The notes under the pieces are model-generated. The model saw only the letters and a list, made by a program, of their open reading frames with translations. It was not told where the DNA came from and ran no database searches. Shown here piece by piece: positions 16,899 through 25,448 of a stretch of 64,000 bases of DNA. The position numbers were made by a program, and so were the translations under genes. Every line of letters starts with the position of its first letter. The stretch's first letter is position 1. Origin of the DNA: CAWBRT01 sp050015355 (GTDB taxonomy: Bacteria > Acidobacteriota > Terriglobia > Terriglobales > Acidobacteriaceae); NCBI GenBank assembly GCA_050015355.1, contig JBEKBO010000012.1, positions 1-64,000 of the forward strand. Reading direction: 5' to 3'.

Positions 16899-16929
16899 AG
16901 TATCAATTCTTTCTATTAAGATATTGGCG
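16899..16929 (-). promoter_or_regulatory. Shared 31-bp operator candidate, copy 2
   Basis: Read on the minus strand it begins CGCCAATAT, ends ATTGATACT and has the same 13-nt spacing as copy 1 at 13420-13450 (26/31 identical). The CGCCAATAT end faces the dctA-type gene, just as in copy 1 it faces the tcuA-like operon. This supports co-regulation by the same protein. Confidence 0.75.
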
Positions 16930-17084
16930 CAAATCGAAGCACTCAGATAATCTCCCACACCCAGGCGACCTTTCGGCAACGACCGCTGCCGGTGGCAGAC
17001 ACCGGCTTTCGGTTAGGCAAGAAGATTTCGCCGGCTCGACCCAGGGGAGATGGGGATGCGGCAAACTGAATATCACTGTCGCTT

Positions 17085-17098
17085 GTGATTAAAATCAC
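17085..17098. promoter_or_regulatory. Palindrome before dctA
   Basis: GTGATT and AATCAC form a perfect inverted repeat with a 2-nt spacer in the dctA leader. It resembles a dimeric-regulator half-site pair, for example GntR or Crp type. No second copy was found, so the assignment is weak. Confidence 0.4.
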
Positions 17099-17254
17099 GG
17101 GTTGCTGTTCAAGAGCTGTGATAGTCATCCCATCCATACTTTCCTGAGCGACAAGTGAGGGTGCCCGTGTGTTTGCGTGAGCGTCGGCAAGGCTGAAAGC
17201 ACGCTACCATCCGAGCAAGCGATTTCCGGGACAGCGAATCATGAGGAGGAAGGA

Positions 17255-18601
17255 ATGAAGGGCAAGCCACTCTACAAGAGCCTCTATTTCCAGGTGATTA
17301 TCGGAGTAGTCTGCGGCATTACCTTGGGCATGGTGGCCCCGAAGTTTGCCGTGGAATGCAAGCTATTGGCGGATATTTTTCTAAAGCTCATCAAGATGAT
17401 GATTGCCCCGGTCGTGTTCTGCACTCTGGTGGTCGGCATTGCGGGTTCGCGCACATCGGGGGGCAAGGTGGGCCGGGTTCTGCTGAAGGCAATGATCCTG
17501 TTTCATATCTTTACCATCATCTGCCTGCTGCTCGGCCTGGGAGCCATCACGCTGTTTCATCCCGGCAGTGGTCTCAACATCAATCCCGCCACCCTGAACA
17601 CGTCCAGCATCAGCTACCTCACCAGCTCCGGACCGAAATTCACCACCTTCGGAGAATTTGTTCTCCGCGTGATCCCGACCTCCTACGTTGCCGGGCTGGC
17701 GGACGGAGACGTGTTGCCGGTTCTGCTGATTGCCATCCTGACCGGCTTCAGTTTGATCCGCGCCGGCAAAACCGGAGAGCTTCTGCTGAGCGTCATTCAG
17801 TCGGCCATGAAGGTCGTCTTTGGAATCATCGGGTTCATCATCAAACTCGCGCCGCTGTGCGCCTTCGGCGCCATGGCTTTCACTGTGGGCAGATACGGAG
17901 TAGGGGCGCTGAAGTCGCTCGGCCAACTGGTAATTCTTTTCTATGCGCTGTGCGCGATCTTCTGGATCGTTTTTCTCGGCGCACTCTGCCGCTTCTATGG
18001 TTTCAGCATCTTCAGGCTGCTGGCGTATATCAAGGAAGAGATCTGGATTACGCTCGGGGCGGCAAGCAACGAACCGGCCATGCCAGGCATGCTGATGAAG
18101 ATGGAGAAACTCGGGTGCGACCGTGGAGTGGTCGGCCTCACCATCCCGGCGGCCTATGCGTTTAACCTCGACGGCACCGCCATTTATCTTTCCTTTGCCA
18201 CAATGTTCATTGCGCAAGCCTGCAACATCCATCTGAGCTGGGGAAGAATCTTTCTGATGCTGATCGTCATGTTGATCTCGGTCAAGGGATCGGCCGGCGT
18301 ATACGGCGCGCCGCTGGTTGCCCTGGTCGCTACGCTTTCGGTGTTTCCGGATGTCCCGGTCGCCGGCATTACCCTGATCATCGGAATCGACCGTATCCTT
18401 GCCGAGGCGCGTGGAACCGTCACGGTCCCCGGCCATGCCGTGGCAACCATCGTCACGGCCATATGGGAAAAATCCTGCGACCTGGATAAATTGAAAGCCG
18501 AATTGAAGAACCCAACCTACAACTACAGTGCGCTTGGCGGCGAACAAACTGAGCTGGCGCAGGTACCTGCCGCTGCAACCGCGGCCGGCGGCGGAGCCTA
18601 G
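17255..18601 (+). CDS. dctA: DctA-type C4-dicarboxylate/proton symporter
   Basis: 448 residues of the dicarboxylate/amino acid:cation symporter family. Typical features are the N-terminal LYKSLYFQVIIGVVCGI, the loop KLIKMMIAPVVFCTLVVGIA, the serine-rich hairpin AASNEPAMPGMLMKMEKLG and the core NLDGTAIYLSFATMFIAQA. About eight membrane segments plus two re-entrant loops are expected. DctA imports succinate, fumarate, malate and related acids. The ATG is preceded by AGGAGGAAGGA; the open frame upstream adds 26 unlike residues. Control by the LysR regulator through the upstream element is inferred. It ends at a bidirectional terminator shared with the convergent leuD-type gene. Confidence 0.94.
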   Translation: MKGKPLYKSLYFQVIIGVVCGITLGMVAPKFAVECKLLADIFLKLIKMMIAPVVFCTLVVGIAGSRTSGGKVGRVLLKAMILFHIFTIICLLLGLGAITLFHPGSGLNINPATLNTSSISYLTSSGPKFTTFGEFVLRVIPTSYVAGLADGDVLPVLLIAILTGFSLIRAGKTGELLLSVIQSAMKVVFGIIGFIIKLAPLCAFGAMAFTVGRYGVGALKSLGQLVILFYALCAIFWIVFLGALCRFYGFSIFRLLAYIKEEIWITLGAASNEPAMPGMLMKMEKLGCDRGVVGLTIPAAYAFNLDGTAIYLSFATMFIAQACNIHLSWGRIFLMLIVMLISVKGSAGVYGAPLVALVATLSVFPDVPVAGITLIIGIDRILAEARGTVTVPGHAVATIVTAIWEKSCDLDKLKAELKNPTYNYSALGGEQTELAQVPAAATAAGGGA

Positions 18602-18624
18602 AGCGATTGCCTGCGACTCATGAG

Positions 18625-18663
18625 AAAAAGCTGTGGCCCCGTCCAGTGCGCCGCAGCTTTTCT
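18625..18663. terminator. Bidirectional terminator, dctA / leuD
   Basis: AAAAAGCTGTGGC pairs with GCCGCAGCTTTTC around a 12-nt loop, with A-rich DNA on one side and T-rich DNA on the other. It lies between two convergent genes and fits an intrinsic terminator for both. Confidence 0.8.
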
Positions 18664-18669
18664 TTGGTC

Positions 18670-19167
18670 TTAACTGATTCCCAAGCGCTTCTTGACATAA
18701 GGAACCAATCCGCCAAGGTCAAGTATCTGCTGAACAAATGGCGGGATAGGCGTGAAGGTGTAGGTTTCGTTCGTGCTGAGATTCCTGATCACACCTGCGA
18801 CGCTGTCCACTTCCAGCATGTCGCCGTGCCGGATGCCGGCCGATGCGGCTGGTGATTCCAGTGCGAGCAGGCCCACGTTGATGCAATTGCGGTAGAAGAT
18901 GCGGGCGAAGGAATCCGCAATCACAATCTTCACTCCGGTCATCTTGATCGCGACCGGCGCGGCCTCGCGCGAGGAGCCGCATCCGAAATTCGCGCCGCCT
19001 ACCACAAAGTCGTCCGCGGCGACTTCCTTGGCGAACTCCGGAGCGAGATCGATAAAACAATTCGTTTTCAGCTTTTCCGGCTGCTTATTCCAGTTGGCAA
19101 GAAATCTGCCCGGAATGATCGCATCCGTATCAATGTCGTCGCCGAATTTCCAAGCTTTGCCAGCCAA
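18670..19167 (-). CDS. leuD: LeuD-type hydro-lyase small subunit
   Basis: 165 residues, the length of the small subunits of HACN-type isopropylmalate/homoaconitate isomerases. The motifs are FGDDIDTDAIIPGRFL at the N-terminus and FGCGSSREAAPVAIK in the middle. It starts with TTG directly after the TAA of the large-subunit gene, with AGGTGA upstream. The substrate loop reads RFLAN rather than the RYL-type sequence usual in leucine enzymes, so another hydroxy-dicarboxylate (methylmalate type) is possible. The catabolic surroundings strengthen that doubt. It should form a heterodimer with the adjacent LeuC-type protein. Confidence 0.88.
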   Translation of the reverse strand: MAGKAWKFGDDIDTDAIIPGRFLANWNKQPEKLKTNCFIDLAPEFAKEVAADDFVVGGANFGCGSSREAAPVAIKMTGVKIVIADSFARIFYRNCINVGLLALESPAASAGIRHGDMLEVDSVAGVIRNLSTNETYTFTPIPPFVQQILDLGGLVPYVKKRLGIS

Positions 19168-20427
19168 TTAGATCACCTGCCTTGGATCGATGATGTATCC
19201 CGCAACCGCGGATGCCGCCGCCGTGTAAGGCGAGGACAGATAAACCTTGCTGTTTTTATGGCCCATACGGCTGGCGAAATTGCGGTTAGTGGTCGAGATT
19301 GCTACTTCTCCTTCGGCGAGCAATCCCAGGTGCCCACCGAGACATGGTCCGCAGACGGGAGGAGAAATCATCGCTCCGGCCTCGACGAATATCTCCATCA
19401 AGCCCTCTTTCACTGCCTGGAGATAAATATGCTGCGTCGCCGGAAACACCAGCAGCCTGACGCCGCGAGCGGCTTTCTTCCCCCGCAGAATTCGAGCGGC
19501 CGCTCGAAGATCGCTGATGCGCCCGTTGGTGCAGGAACCGATCACCACCTGGTCCAGCTTGACGCCGTTGATTTCACAGGCAGGCGCGACGTTTGCCGGC
19601 GAGTATGGTTGCGCAACCATGGGTTGCAGCTTAGTGACGTCGTAACCATGCTCGGCCTCGTACACCGCATCCTGATCGCTGCTGAAGGTGAGAAACGGTT
19701 CCTGGGTTCTGCCTTCCAGATATTCCCGAGCGGTTTTGTCGGCTTCGATGATGCCGTTCTTGGCTCCCGCTTCCACCGCCATATTGCACATGGTAAAGCG
19801 ATCGTCGATGGGCAAGTTGCGGATGGTCTCACCGCAAAATTCCATGGCCTTATAGCGGGCGCCATCGACGCCAATCCTTCCGATGGTGTGAAGGATCAGG
19901 TCTTTGCCCGTGACCATCTCCGGAAGCGCGCCGAAGAAATTGAATTTGATGGAGGATGGAACCTTCAGCCAAAGCTCACCGAGCGCCATGGCGGCGGCAA
20001 CGTCGGTTGCGCCAAGCCCGCTGGAGAACGCTCCCAGTGCGCCGTAGGTGCAGGTGTGCGAATCACTCCCGACCACGACCATTCCCGGGCGGATGAGTCC
20101 TTGCTCCGGGAAGATCGCATGACATATCCCTCCACGCCCTTGTTCGAACCAATGCGTGATTTCGTACTTGGCAATGTAGGCGCTCAGATCTTTCAACTGG
20201 GCAGCGGCGTCGAGGGTCGGGCTGGGGACAAAATGGTCGACCGTGAAATAAACCTTCTCGCGGTCGAAGACCTTTTCGACCTGCATCTTCTCGAGCTCTC
20301 GAAAGGCCGCGGTGGTGATGTCGTGGCCAATGACGGCATCCACCCTCGCGGTAATGATCTCACCCGGCGACACCTGTTCGCGCCCGGCGGCGTTCGCCAA
20401 TATCTTTTCTGTTATGGTGGCTCCCAA
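19168..20427 (-). CDS. leuC: LeuC-type hydro-lyase large subunit
   Basis: 419 residues, matching the compact HACN/IPMI large subunit. Cluster ligands are Cys299 in IGSCTNGRI and Cys359/Cys362 in PPVCGPCLGGH. WFEQGRGGICHAIFPEQG and GSDSHTCTYGALGAF are also conserved. The start is a TTG with AAGGAG six nt before it; MGATITEKILA is the expected N-terminus, whereas the longer open frame upstream is not homologous. It could be leucine-biosynthetic isopropylmalate isomerase, homoaconitase, or a 2,3-dimethylmalate/citramalate-type dehydratase. The divergent MmgE/PrpD gene and the absence of other leucine genes nearby make a catabolic role a serious option. Confidence 0.9.
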   Translation of the reverse strand: MGATITEKILANAAGREQVSPGEIITARVDAVIGHDITTAAFRELEKMQVEKVFDREKVYFTVDHFVPSPTLDAAAQLKDLSAYIAKYEITHWFEQGRGGICHAIFPEQGLIRPGMVVVGSDSHTCTYGALGAFSSGLGATDVAAAMALGELWLKVPSSIKFNFFGALPEMVTGKDLILHTIGRIGVDGARYKAMEFCGETIRNLPIDDRFTMCNMAVEAGAKNGIIEADKTAREYLEGRTQEPFLTFSSDQDAVYEAEHGYDVTKLQPMVAQPYSPANVAPACEINGVKLDQVVIGSCTNGRISDLRAAARILRGKKAARGVRLLVFPATQHIYLQAVKEGLMEIFVEAGAMISPPVCGPCLGGHLGLLAEGEVAISTTNRNFASRMGHKNSKVYLSSPYTAAASAVAGYIIDPRQVI

Positions 20428-20667
20428 CGCGATCTCCTTACCTGATCTGCAAAACGTCACCCGTGCGCTCGATGGCGGGACTTGCCGTTGAGCTGTTAGC
20501 GTGGAGGAATCGTACAACGTGTCATGAATGCCTACAAGCCGAAAGCGCACGTGACTGCGACGGACCGCTGTTGACAGGGCAACTATCATGGCGGAAACTG
20601 ACTCTCTGAACTCATCGCGATTCACAAGATGTGCTGCCGATTGCGATCGCCATTGGAAGGAGTCTTT

Positions 20668-22053
20668 ATGCTGATTGATGTCTATGCGGAGTATGCGCGG
20701 CACGATGCCGGGCGCGAGCTTCCCCCGGAAGTGATCCATTACGCCAAGCGTGCACTGCTCGACTGGTTTTCGGCGCTCATTCCCGGCACCCGGGTTTCAC
20801 CAGCCGTCAATCTGGTTCAGGCTTACGCCGCCGAGTTGGGACATGGCAAATCCAGTCTGCCGGGACTCGGCACGGTCGCTTTTCCCGGGACCGCCGCATG
20901 GATCAATGGCAGCGCCTCGCACTCGGTTGAGTTCGATGACATTTTTCGTGACGCCATCTACCACCCCGGTTGTCCGACGATTGCCGCTGCGCTGGCGACA
21001 GCGGAAGACCGGGGCCGCTCGGGCCTGGAGCTGCTGAAAGCCATTACCATCGGCTATGAGATCTCCACGCGCATCGGCGCGGCCATCCAGCCTTCTCATT
21101 ACAAGTTCTTTCACACGACGGGAACGGTGGGCTGTTTCGGCGCCGCCGCGGCCGCGGTTACGTTGATTGCGCCCAAGGACGCCAATGCGGCGCGCCATGC
21201 TTTGGCCACTGCGGCGTCCCTTGCCGCGGGCCTGCAGCAGGCATTTCGCTCCGATGCGATGACCAAGCCGCTGCACGCGGGACATGCCGCCTGGGTGGGA
21301 GTGGCCGCCGCAACCGGCGCTGCCCATGGCGTCACCGGCGCGCTCGACATTCTTGAGGGCCAGGCAGGATTCATCGCCGCACTATCGCAAGTCGCTCCAT
21401 CGCCGCAGTTCACCGAAGGTCTCGGCGAGCGGTACAACGTAATGCAGGTCACGCAGAAAAATCACGGCTGCTGTGGTCATACTTTTTCCTCCATCGATTC
21501 CGCATTGCTGCTGCGCGCGCGGAACAACCTCGATCCGGCGCAAGTCAAATCCATCGCGATTGATACGGCGCAGATCCCCATCAATGTGACGGGCAATTTC
21601 GCGCCGCGCACGGAGTACGAGGCGAAGTTCAGTCTGCCCTATGTCGTCGCGCATGCGCTGCTTTACGGTTCTGTCCGGCTTAACGCTTTCATCCCGGAAC
21701 GAATTGCGGACCCCGCCATACGCAATTTGATGAGCAAAGTAACCTTGCAGGCGGATGCTGAGATGACGGCCAAATTTCCTAACATGCGCTCAGCCAGGGT
21801 TGCCATCACCATGCAGGACGGCAGCCGATTCGAGCACTTCCAGCCGCACCGCAAGGGAGATCCGGAAGCGCCACTGTCGGATGCGGAACTCAACGATAAA
21901 TTCTATGAACTGACGTCTCCAGTCATCGGGCGGCAAGCCGCCGCCCAACTGCTAGACCAGCTTTGGAATATGGAGAAGCTGCAGGTCGCCGATTTGCGGC
22001 TGGCAGCCCTCAAGAGTCTGGAATCGTTACGCCTCCAGCAAACTGCCGGCTGA
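20668..22053 (+). CDS. MmgE/PrpD-family protein
   Basis: 461 residues of the MmgE/PrpD fold, whose characterised members are 2-methylcitrate dehydratase, cis-aconitate decarboxylase and iminodisuccinate epimerase. Visible motifs: ALLDWFSALIPG, WINGSASHSVEFDDIFRDA, HPGCPTIAAALA, and KNHGCCGHTFSSIDSA. The start ATG is preceded by GGAAGGAG. It opens a plus-strand run with the 3-hydroxyacyl-CoA dehydrogenase-like and Ldh_2 genes, and lies divergent from the LeuCD-type genes across 240 bp. A dehydratase, epimerase or decarboxylase acting on a branched carboxylic acid is likely; the exact reaction is unknown. Confidence 0.92.
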   Translation: MLIDVYAEYARHDAGRELPPEVIHYAKRALLDWFSALIPGTRVSPAVNLVQAYAAELGHGKSSLPGLGTVAFPGTAAWINGSASHSVEFDDIFRDAIYHPGCPTIAAALATAEDRGRSGLELLKAITIGYEISTRIGAAIQPSHYKFFHTTGTVGCFGAAAAAVTLIAPKDANAARHALATAASLAAGLQQAFRSDAMTKPLHAGHAAWVGVAAATGAAHGVTGALDILEGQAGFIAALSQVAPSPQFTEGLGERYNVMQVTQKNHGCCGHTFSSIDSALLLRARNNLDPAQVKSIAIDTAQIPINVTGNFAPRTEYEAKFSLPYVVAHALLYGSVRLNAFIPERIADPAIRNLMSKVTLQADAEMTAKFPNMRSARVAITMQDGSRFEHFQPHRKGDPEAPLSDAELNDKFYELTSPVIGRQAAAQLLDQLWNMEKLQVADLRLAALKSLESLRLQQTAG

Positions 22054-22128
22054 TGTGCACGGCCCAAGTTGGCCTTGCGGGCGCAGTGCATGCAGGTCGC
22101 GATTGGTTGGTTGAGGGACACATGAACC

Positions 22129-23061
22129 ATGAATAAAAACACAATCGGAATCGTTGGTTGTGGTCTGATGGGAAGCGACGTGGCCGCCATCTTTCTGGCG
22201 GCTGGCTGGCAGGTGCAGGCCGCGGAGCCCGACACGGCGAGTTGGGAGGCGCGTCGTGAAAGAGTTCGTTCGTCGGTGCGGCAACTTGATGGAACCTTTC
22301 ATGCGGATCGCCTGCGCTTGGTGAAAAGTATCCAGGAGATCGAGTGGACGGATATCAAGCTGGTGCTCGAAGCCGCACCCGAACGGCTCGAACTGAAACG
22401 GCATATCTTCTCCGAACTCGATCGCGTGGCCCCGCGCCATATCCCCATTGGCACGAACGCCTCCGGATTTCGAATTACGGAGATCGCGCGCGACTGCAAC
22501 ACGCGCGAGCGCATGGCCAACCTGCATTTTTTTGCCCCGGCGCATCTGGTTCCCGCCGTTGAGGTGGTGCGGGCGGAGTTTACCGATCCCTCCGCCACGG
22601 ACACGCTCTACAACATTATGAAAGCCGTCGGACGCATGCCGGTCCGGGTGAATCGCGACGTGCCCGGGTTCCTGGCGAACCGCATTCAGCACGCTCTGAT
22701 GCGGGAGGCGTTCGCTTGCATCGACGAGGGGCTGGGAACGCCCGAGGACATCGATACGGCCGTGCGCTATGGATTCGGCTTCCGCTATGTCGCGGCAGGG
22801 CCGCTTCTGCAGAAGGAATTCGCCGGCTTAGACACGCAGATTTCCGCCGCCCGATCTATCTATCCCTCGCTTTGCAGCAGTTCCGAGCCGAGCCGCACGC
22901 TGACGCAGATTGTCGCGGAAGGCCGCCTTGGAATGAAAACCGGCCGCGGCTTCTGGAACTGGACACCAGAGCAGAGCAAGCAAGAGCAAGCGCGCTACGA
23001 GCGCACGCTGATGGCCGCTCTGAAGCTCTTGCTCGGATCGAAAGCAGCCACGGAGCGCTAA
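22129..23061 (+). CDS. 3-hydroxyacyl-CoA dehydrogenase-like NAD enzyme
   Basis: 310 residues. The N-terminal GIVGCGLMGSDVAAIFLAAG is the NAD-binding motif of the 3HCDH family. TNASGFRITEIARDCN and NLHFFAPAHLVPAVEVV correspond to the catalytic His-Glu region, and NRDVPGFLANRIQHALMREA starts the C-terminal domain. It is shorter and more diverged than the fatty-acid enzyme at 59949, and related proteins act on free hydroxy acids such as gulonate or carnitine. Gene order (after MmgE/PrpD, before Ldh_2) suggests it oxidises a hydroxy-acid intermediate of the same pathway. Confidence 0.9.
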   Translation: MNKNTIGIVGCGLMGSDVAAIFLAAGWQVQAAEPDTASWEARRERVRSSVRQLDGTFHADRLRLVKSIQEIEWTDIKLVLEAAPERLELKRHIFSELDRVAPRHIPIGTNASGFRITEIARDCNTRERMANLHFFAPAHLVPAVEVVRAEFTDPSATDTLYNIMKAVGRMPVRVNRDVPGFLANRIQHALMREAFACIDEGLGTPEDIDTAVRYGFGFRYVAAGPLLQKEFAGLDTQISAARSIYPSLCSSSEPSRTLTQIVAEGRLGMKTGRGFWNWTPEQSKQEQARYERTLMAALKLLLGSKAATER

Positions 23062-23168
23062 CCGGCTGCGAAAAGACGCGCGAAGAGTTTGCCACGGCTG
23101 TGGTGTGGCTAACGATCAACAAGGTAGAAGAGTGTGATCCGCCAAGTTGCGGAGTGGAGCATGGTTCC

Positions 23169-24242
23169 GTGAATGAAGCTGTCAAACCCGATGTTGAATT
23201 TTCCAATACGAAGATAGCCGATCTCGATGGCTTCATCGCCCGAGTGCTTGAGGCCGTGGGTCTTTCGTCAACCGATGCCGGTCGTGTCGGCAAACTCATG
23301 GCGGAGGCGGACGCACGTGGCGCGGATGGTCACGGCGTCTTTCGCTTGCCGCAGTATGTGAAACGAATTCAGAGTGGCGGCATTAACACGCGGCCGAACA
23401 TCCGCGTCGTCCGCGAACAGGCCGCTACTGCGCTGGTTGATGGCGATAACGCCATGGGGCACTTGGTGATGAGCCGGGCCGCCGAGATTGCCGTCGAGAA
23501 AGCTCGTTCGGCCGGTGTGGCCTGGGTGGGAGCCCTCAACAGCAATCATGCAGGCCCGGCATCGCTGTATGCGCGAATGCCGCTTGCTCATGACATGGTG
23601 GGAATCTACATTGCCGTCGGAAGCGCCAACCACTTGCCCCCATGGGGCGGCACGGAAATGCTTCTCAGCACGAATCCGATCGCCATCGCGGTGCCCGGTT
23701 CACGATGGCCGGACATCGTTCTCGACATGGCGACAACCAATGCCGCCTATGGAAAAGTAAAGATCAAAGCGCAGCTCAATGAAACGATGCCCGAAGGCTG
23801 GATGATCGACCGCGAGGGCAAGCCGCTGACCGACCCGAAGAGAGCGAACGAAGGGTTCCTGCTGCCCATCGGAGGACCGAAGGGCTATGGGCTGGCTCTC
23901 ATGTTCGGCTTGTTGGCCGGGACGCTCAATGGAGCCGCATTCGGCAGAGAAGTCATTGATTTCAACAAAGATTCCTCGACGCTGACTAATACGGGGCATG
24001 CCATTGTGGCGGTTAACATCGCCTCGTTCGTGGACGTGCCGGAGTTTAAGAAGAAAGTTGATTACGTTTGGGAGGAGATGAAATCTTCCCCGAGACTGCC
24101 TGGTTTCGACGAGATAAGGCTTCCAGGAGAACGCTCCACTCGAATTTACGAGGATCGCATGGCCAATGGCGTTCCGTTGAGCCGCGAGCTTCACTCATCG
24201 CTGGATGCACTTGCGGACCGGCTGGGAGTTCGGCGCCTGTAG
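23169..24242 (+). CDS. Ldh_2 family (malate/L-lactate-type) dehydrogenase
   Basis: 357 residues of the Ldh_2 superfamily, NAD(P)-dependent oxidoreductases of 2-hydroxy acids such as malate, sulfolactate, ureidoglycolate and 2,3-diketogulonate. The catalytic histidine lies in ARGADGHGVFRLPQY; NSNHAGPASLYARM and PIGGPKGYGLALMFGLLAG are also family landmarks. A GTG start (NEAVKPDVEF) is chosen because GGAG sits 10 nt upstream; the frame is open for about 150 more codons, but that stretch overlaps the previous gene and is unlike the family. It is the third gene of the plus-strand catabolic run. Confidence 0.88.
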   Translation: MNEAVKPDVEFSNTKIADLDGFIARVLEAVGLSSTDAGRVGKLMAEADARGADGHGVFRLPQYVKRIQSGGINTRPNIRVVREQAATALVDGDNAMGHLVMSRAAEIAVEKARSAGVAWVGALNSNHAGPASLYARMPLAHDMVGIYIAVGSANHLPPWGGTEMLLSTNPIAIAVPGSRWPDIVLDMATTNAAYGKVKIKAQLNETMPEGWMIDREGKPLTDPKRANEGFLLPIGGPKGYGLALMFGLLAGTLNGAAFGREVIDFNKDSSTLTNTGHAIVAVNIASFVDVPEFKKKVDYVWEEMKSSPRLPGFDEIRLPGERSTRIYEDRMANGVPLSRELHSSLDALADRLGVRRL

Positions 24243-24402
24243 CAGCCCGTCGAGCTTCCGCAACTCTGCTTGAGCAAGCAACAGTTCCGGGATAAGATGG
24301 CTCGACTATCCAGTGCAAAGTGTTTGGTTCGCCAAGACGGGGACGAGGGGAAGCGGCGATTGACACTGCTTTGCCCGACTACAATAAAGAGAGGTTTTTG
24401 TT

Positions 24403-25287
24403 ATGGACAATAAAGTGAGAGCTAAGGAACTGATCGAAGGGTCAATCGATTTTCATATTCATACTGGTCCAGACGTGTTTCCCAGGCTGGTGAACGATAT
24501 CGAGGCGGCCAAGCAAGCTAAAGAAGCGAAGATGAAGGCAATCCTGCTGAAGAACCATGTGACTGGCACGGGAGATCGCGCACAGATCGCCAGCCAGGTA
24601 GTTGGTTTCCCTGTGTTCGGGGGCATCGCGCTCAATCTGCCGGTGGGAGGCGTCAATCCCCAGGCAGTAGAAATGGCCCTCAGAATGGGAGCGAAGGAAG
24701 TATGGATGCCTACCATTCACGCCGCGCATTATCTGAAGGAAGTCGACAATGTCCCGATGTTTGCCAAGCTATTGAAATCCGGCATCAAGGGAATCAACCT
24801 CCTCAATCAGGATGGTTCGCTGACGAACGGGGTGAGAGAAGTTCTAGCCTTAATCGCACAGTACGACGGAATAATGGCTACAGGTCATATCTCGATTCAG
24901 GAGGCAATGGCGCTGGTTCCGGAAGCGAAAAAAATTGGGGTCAAGAAGATTGTAGTGACTCACCCGCTTTCGCCGATGGAGAACTACTCAATTAACGATA
25001 TGAAGGAGATTCTTGCGCGGGGTGCGACGATGCTGGAACATGTCGTCAACGATATCACGCACCAGATGAAGAATCCGATTCCGGCTTCAAAGATTGCGGA
25101 AGCTATCAAAGCCCTGGGAGCGGAAACGGCCATTATGAGTACCGACAGCGGCCAGGTCATCAACCCCGCTCCGGTTTGCTCGATGGAGAATTTCATTCGT
25201 GAGATGCTGGATCATGGCATTCCGGAGAAAGACATTATGCTGATGACCCGCGATAATCCCGCCGGAATGCTCGGGATTCAAGCCTAG
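24403..25287 (+). CDS. DUF6282-type metal-dependent hydrolase
   Basis: 294 residues of an amidohydrolase-like TIM barrel. SIDFHIHTGPDVFPR near residue 15 supplies the His-x-His metal ligands; LLKNHVTGTGDRAQ, MATGHISIQEAM and VVTHPLSP add histidines, and STDSGQVINP near the end adds the aspartate. I recognise it as the DUF6282 family, which has no settled substrate. It is 160 nt downstream of the Ldh_2 gene on the same strand and may be the last gene of that run. A hydrolase for a lactone, amide or ester intermediate is a reasonable guess only. Confidence 0.85.
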   Translation: MDNKVRAKELIEGSIDFHIHTGPDVFPRLVNDIEAAKQAKEAKMKAILLKNHVTGTGDRAQIASQVVGFPVFGGIALNLPVGGVNPQAVEMALRMGAKEVWMPTIHAAHYLKEVDNVPMFAKLLKSGIKGINLLNQDGSLTNGVREVLALIAQYDGIMATGHISIQEAMALVPEAKKIGVKKIVVTHPLSPMENYSINDMKEILARGATMLEHVVNDITHQMKNPIPASKIAEAIKALGAETAIMSTDSGQVINPAPVCSMENFIREMLDHGIPEKDIMLMTRDNPAGMLGIQA

Positions 25288-25392
25288 GCCAGTGACCGCC
25301 TGTTCTACCCCAACGCGAGCAACTACGGCTCGTACCGGGGACTCCGGCTGCGGTGTGTTTTTCCGCGGCCTGCCGGGCGTAGAAAATCGAAA

Positions 25393-25412
25393 GGGGAGCC
25401 ATTGGGCTCCCC
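25393..25412. terminator. Bidirectional terminator, DUF6282 / TonB receptor
   Basis: GGGGAGCC pairs with GGCTCCCC around a 4-nt loop. TTTT-containing sequence follows on the plus strand (AAGATTTTAG) and on the minus strand (TTTCGATTTTC). It separates two convergent genes. Confidence 0.75.
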
Positions 25413-25448
25413 AAGATTTTAGTTTCAAGTAAGTGTGCTGAAACCTGC

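Larger units (their letters stand above)
16716..17254. promoter_or_regulatory. Long divergent control region, HD gene / dctA
   Basis: 539 bp without a recognisable gene. It contains the second copy of the 31-bp operator candidate and a palindrome GTGATTAAAATCAC at 17085-17098. The region is unusually long for this densely packed block, consistent with regulated transcription of the carrier gene. No sigma-54 -24/-12 box was found. Confidence 0.65.

Noticed and set aside
16930..17254. Sigma-54 promoter expected before dctA
   Set aside because: No GG-N10-GC box with TGGCAC/TTGC-like halves could be found.
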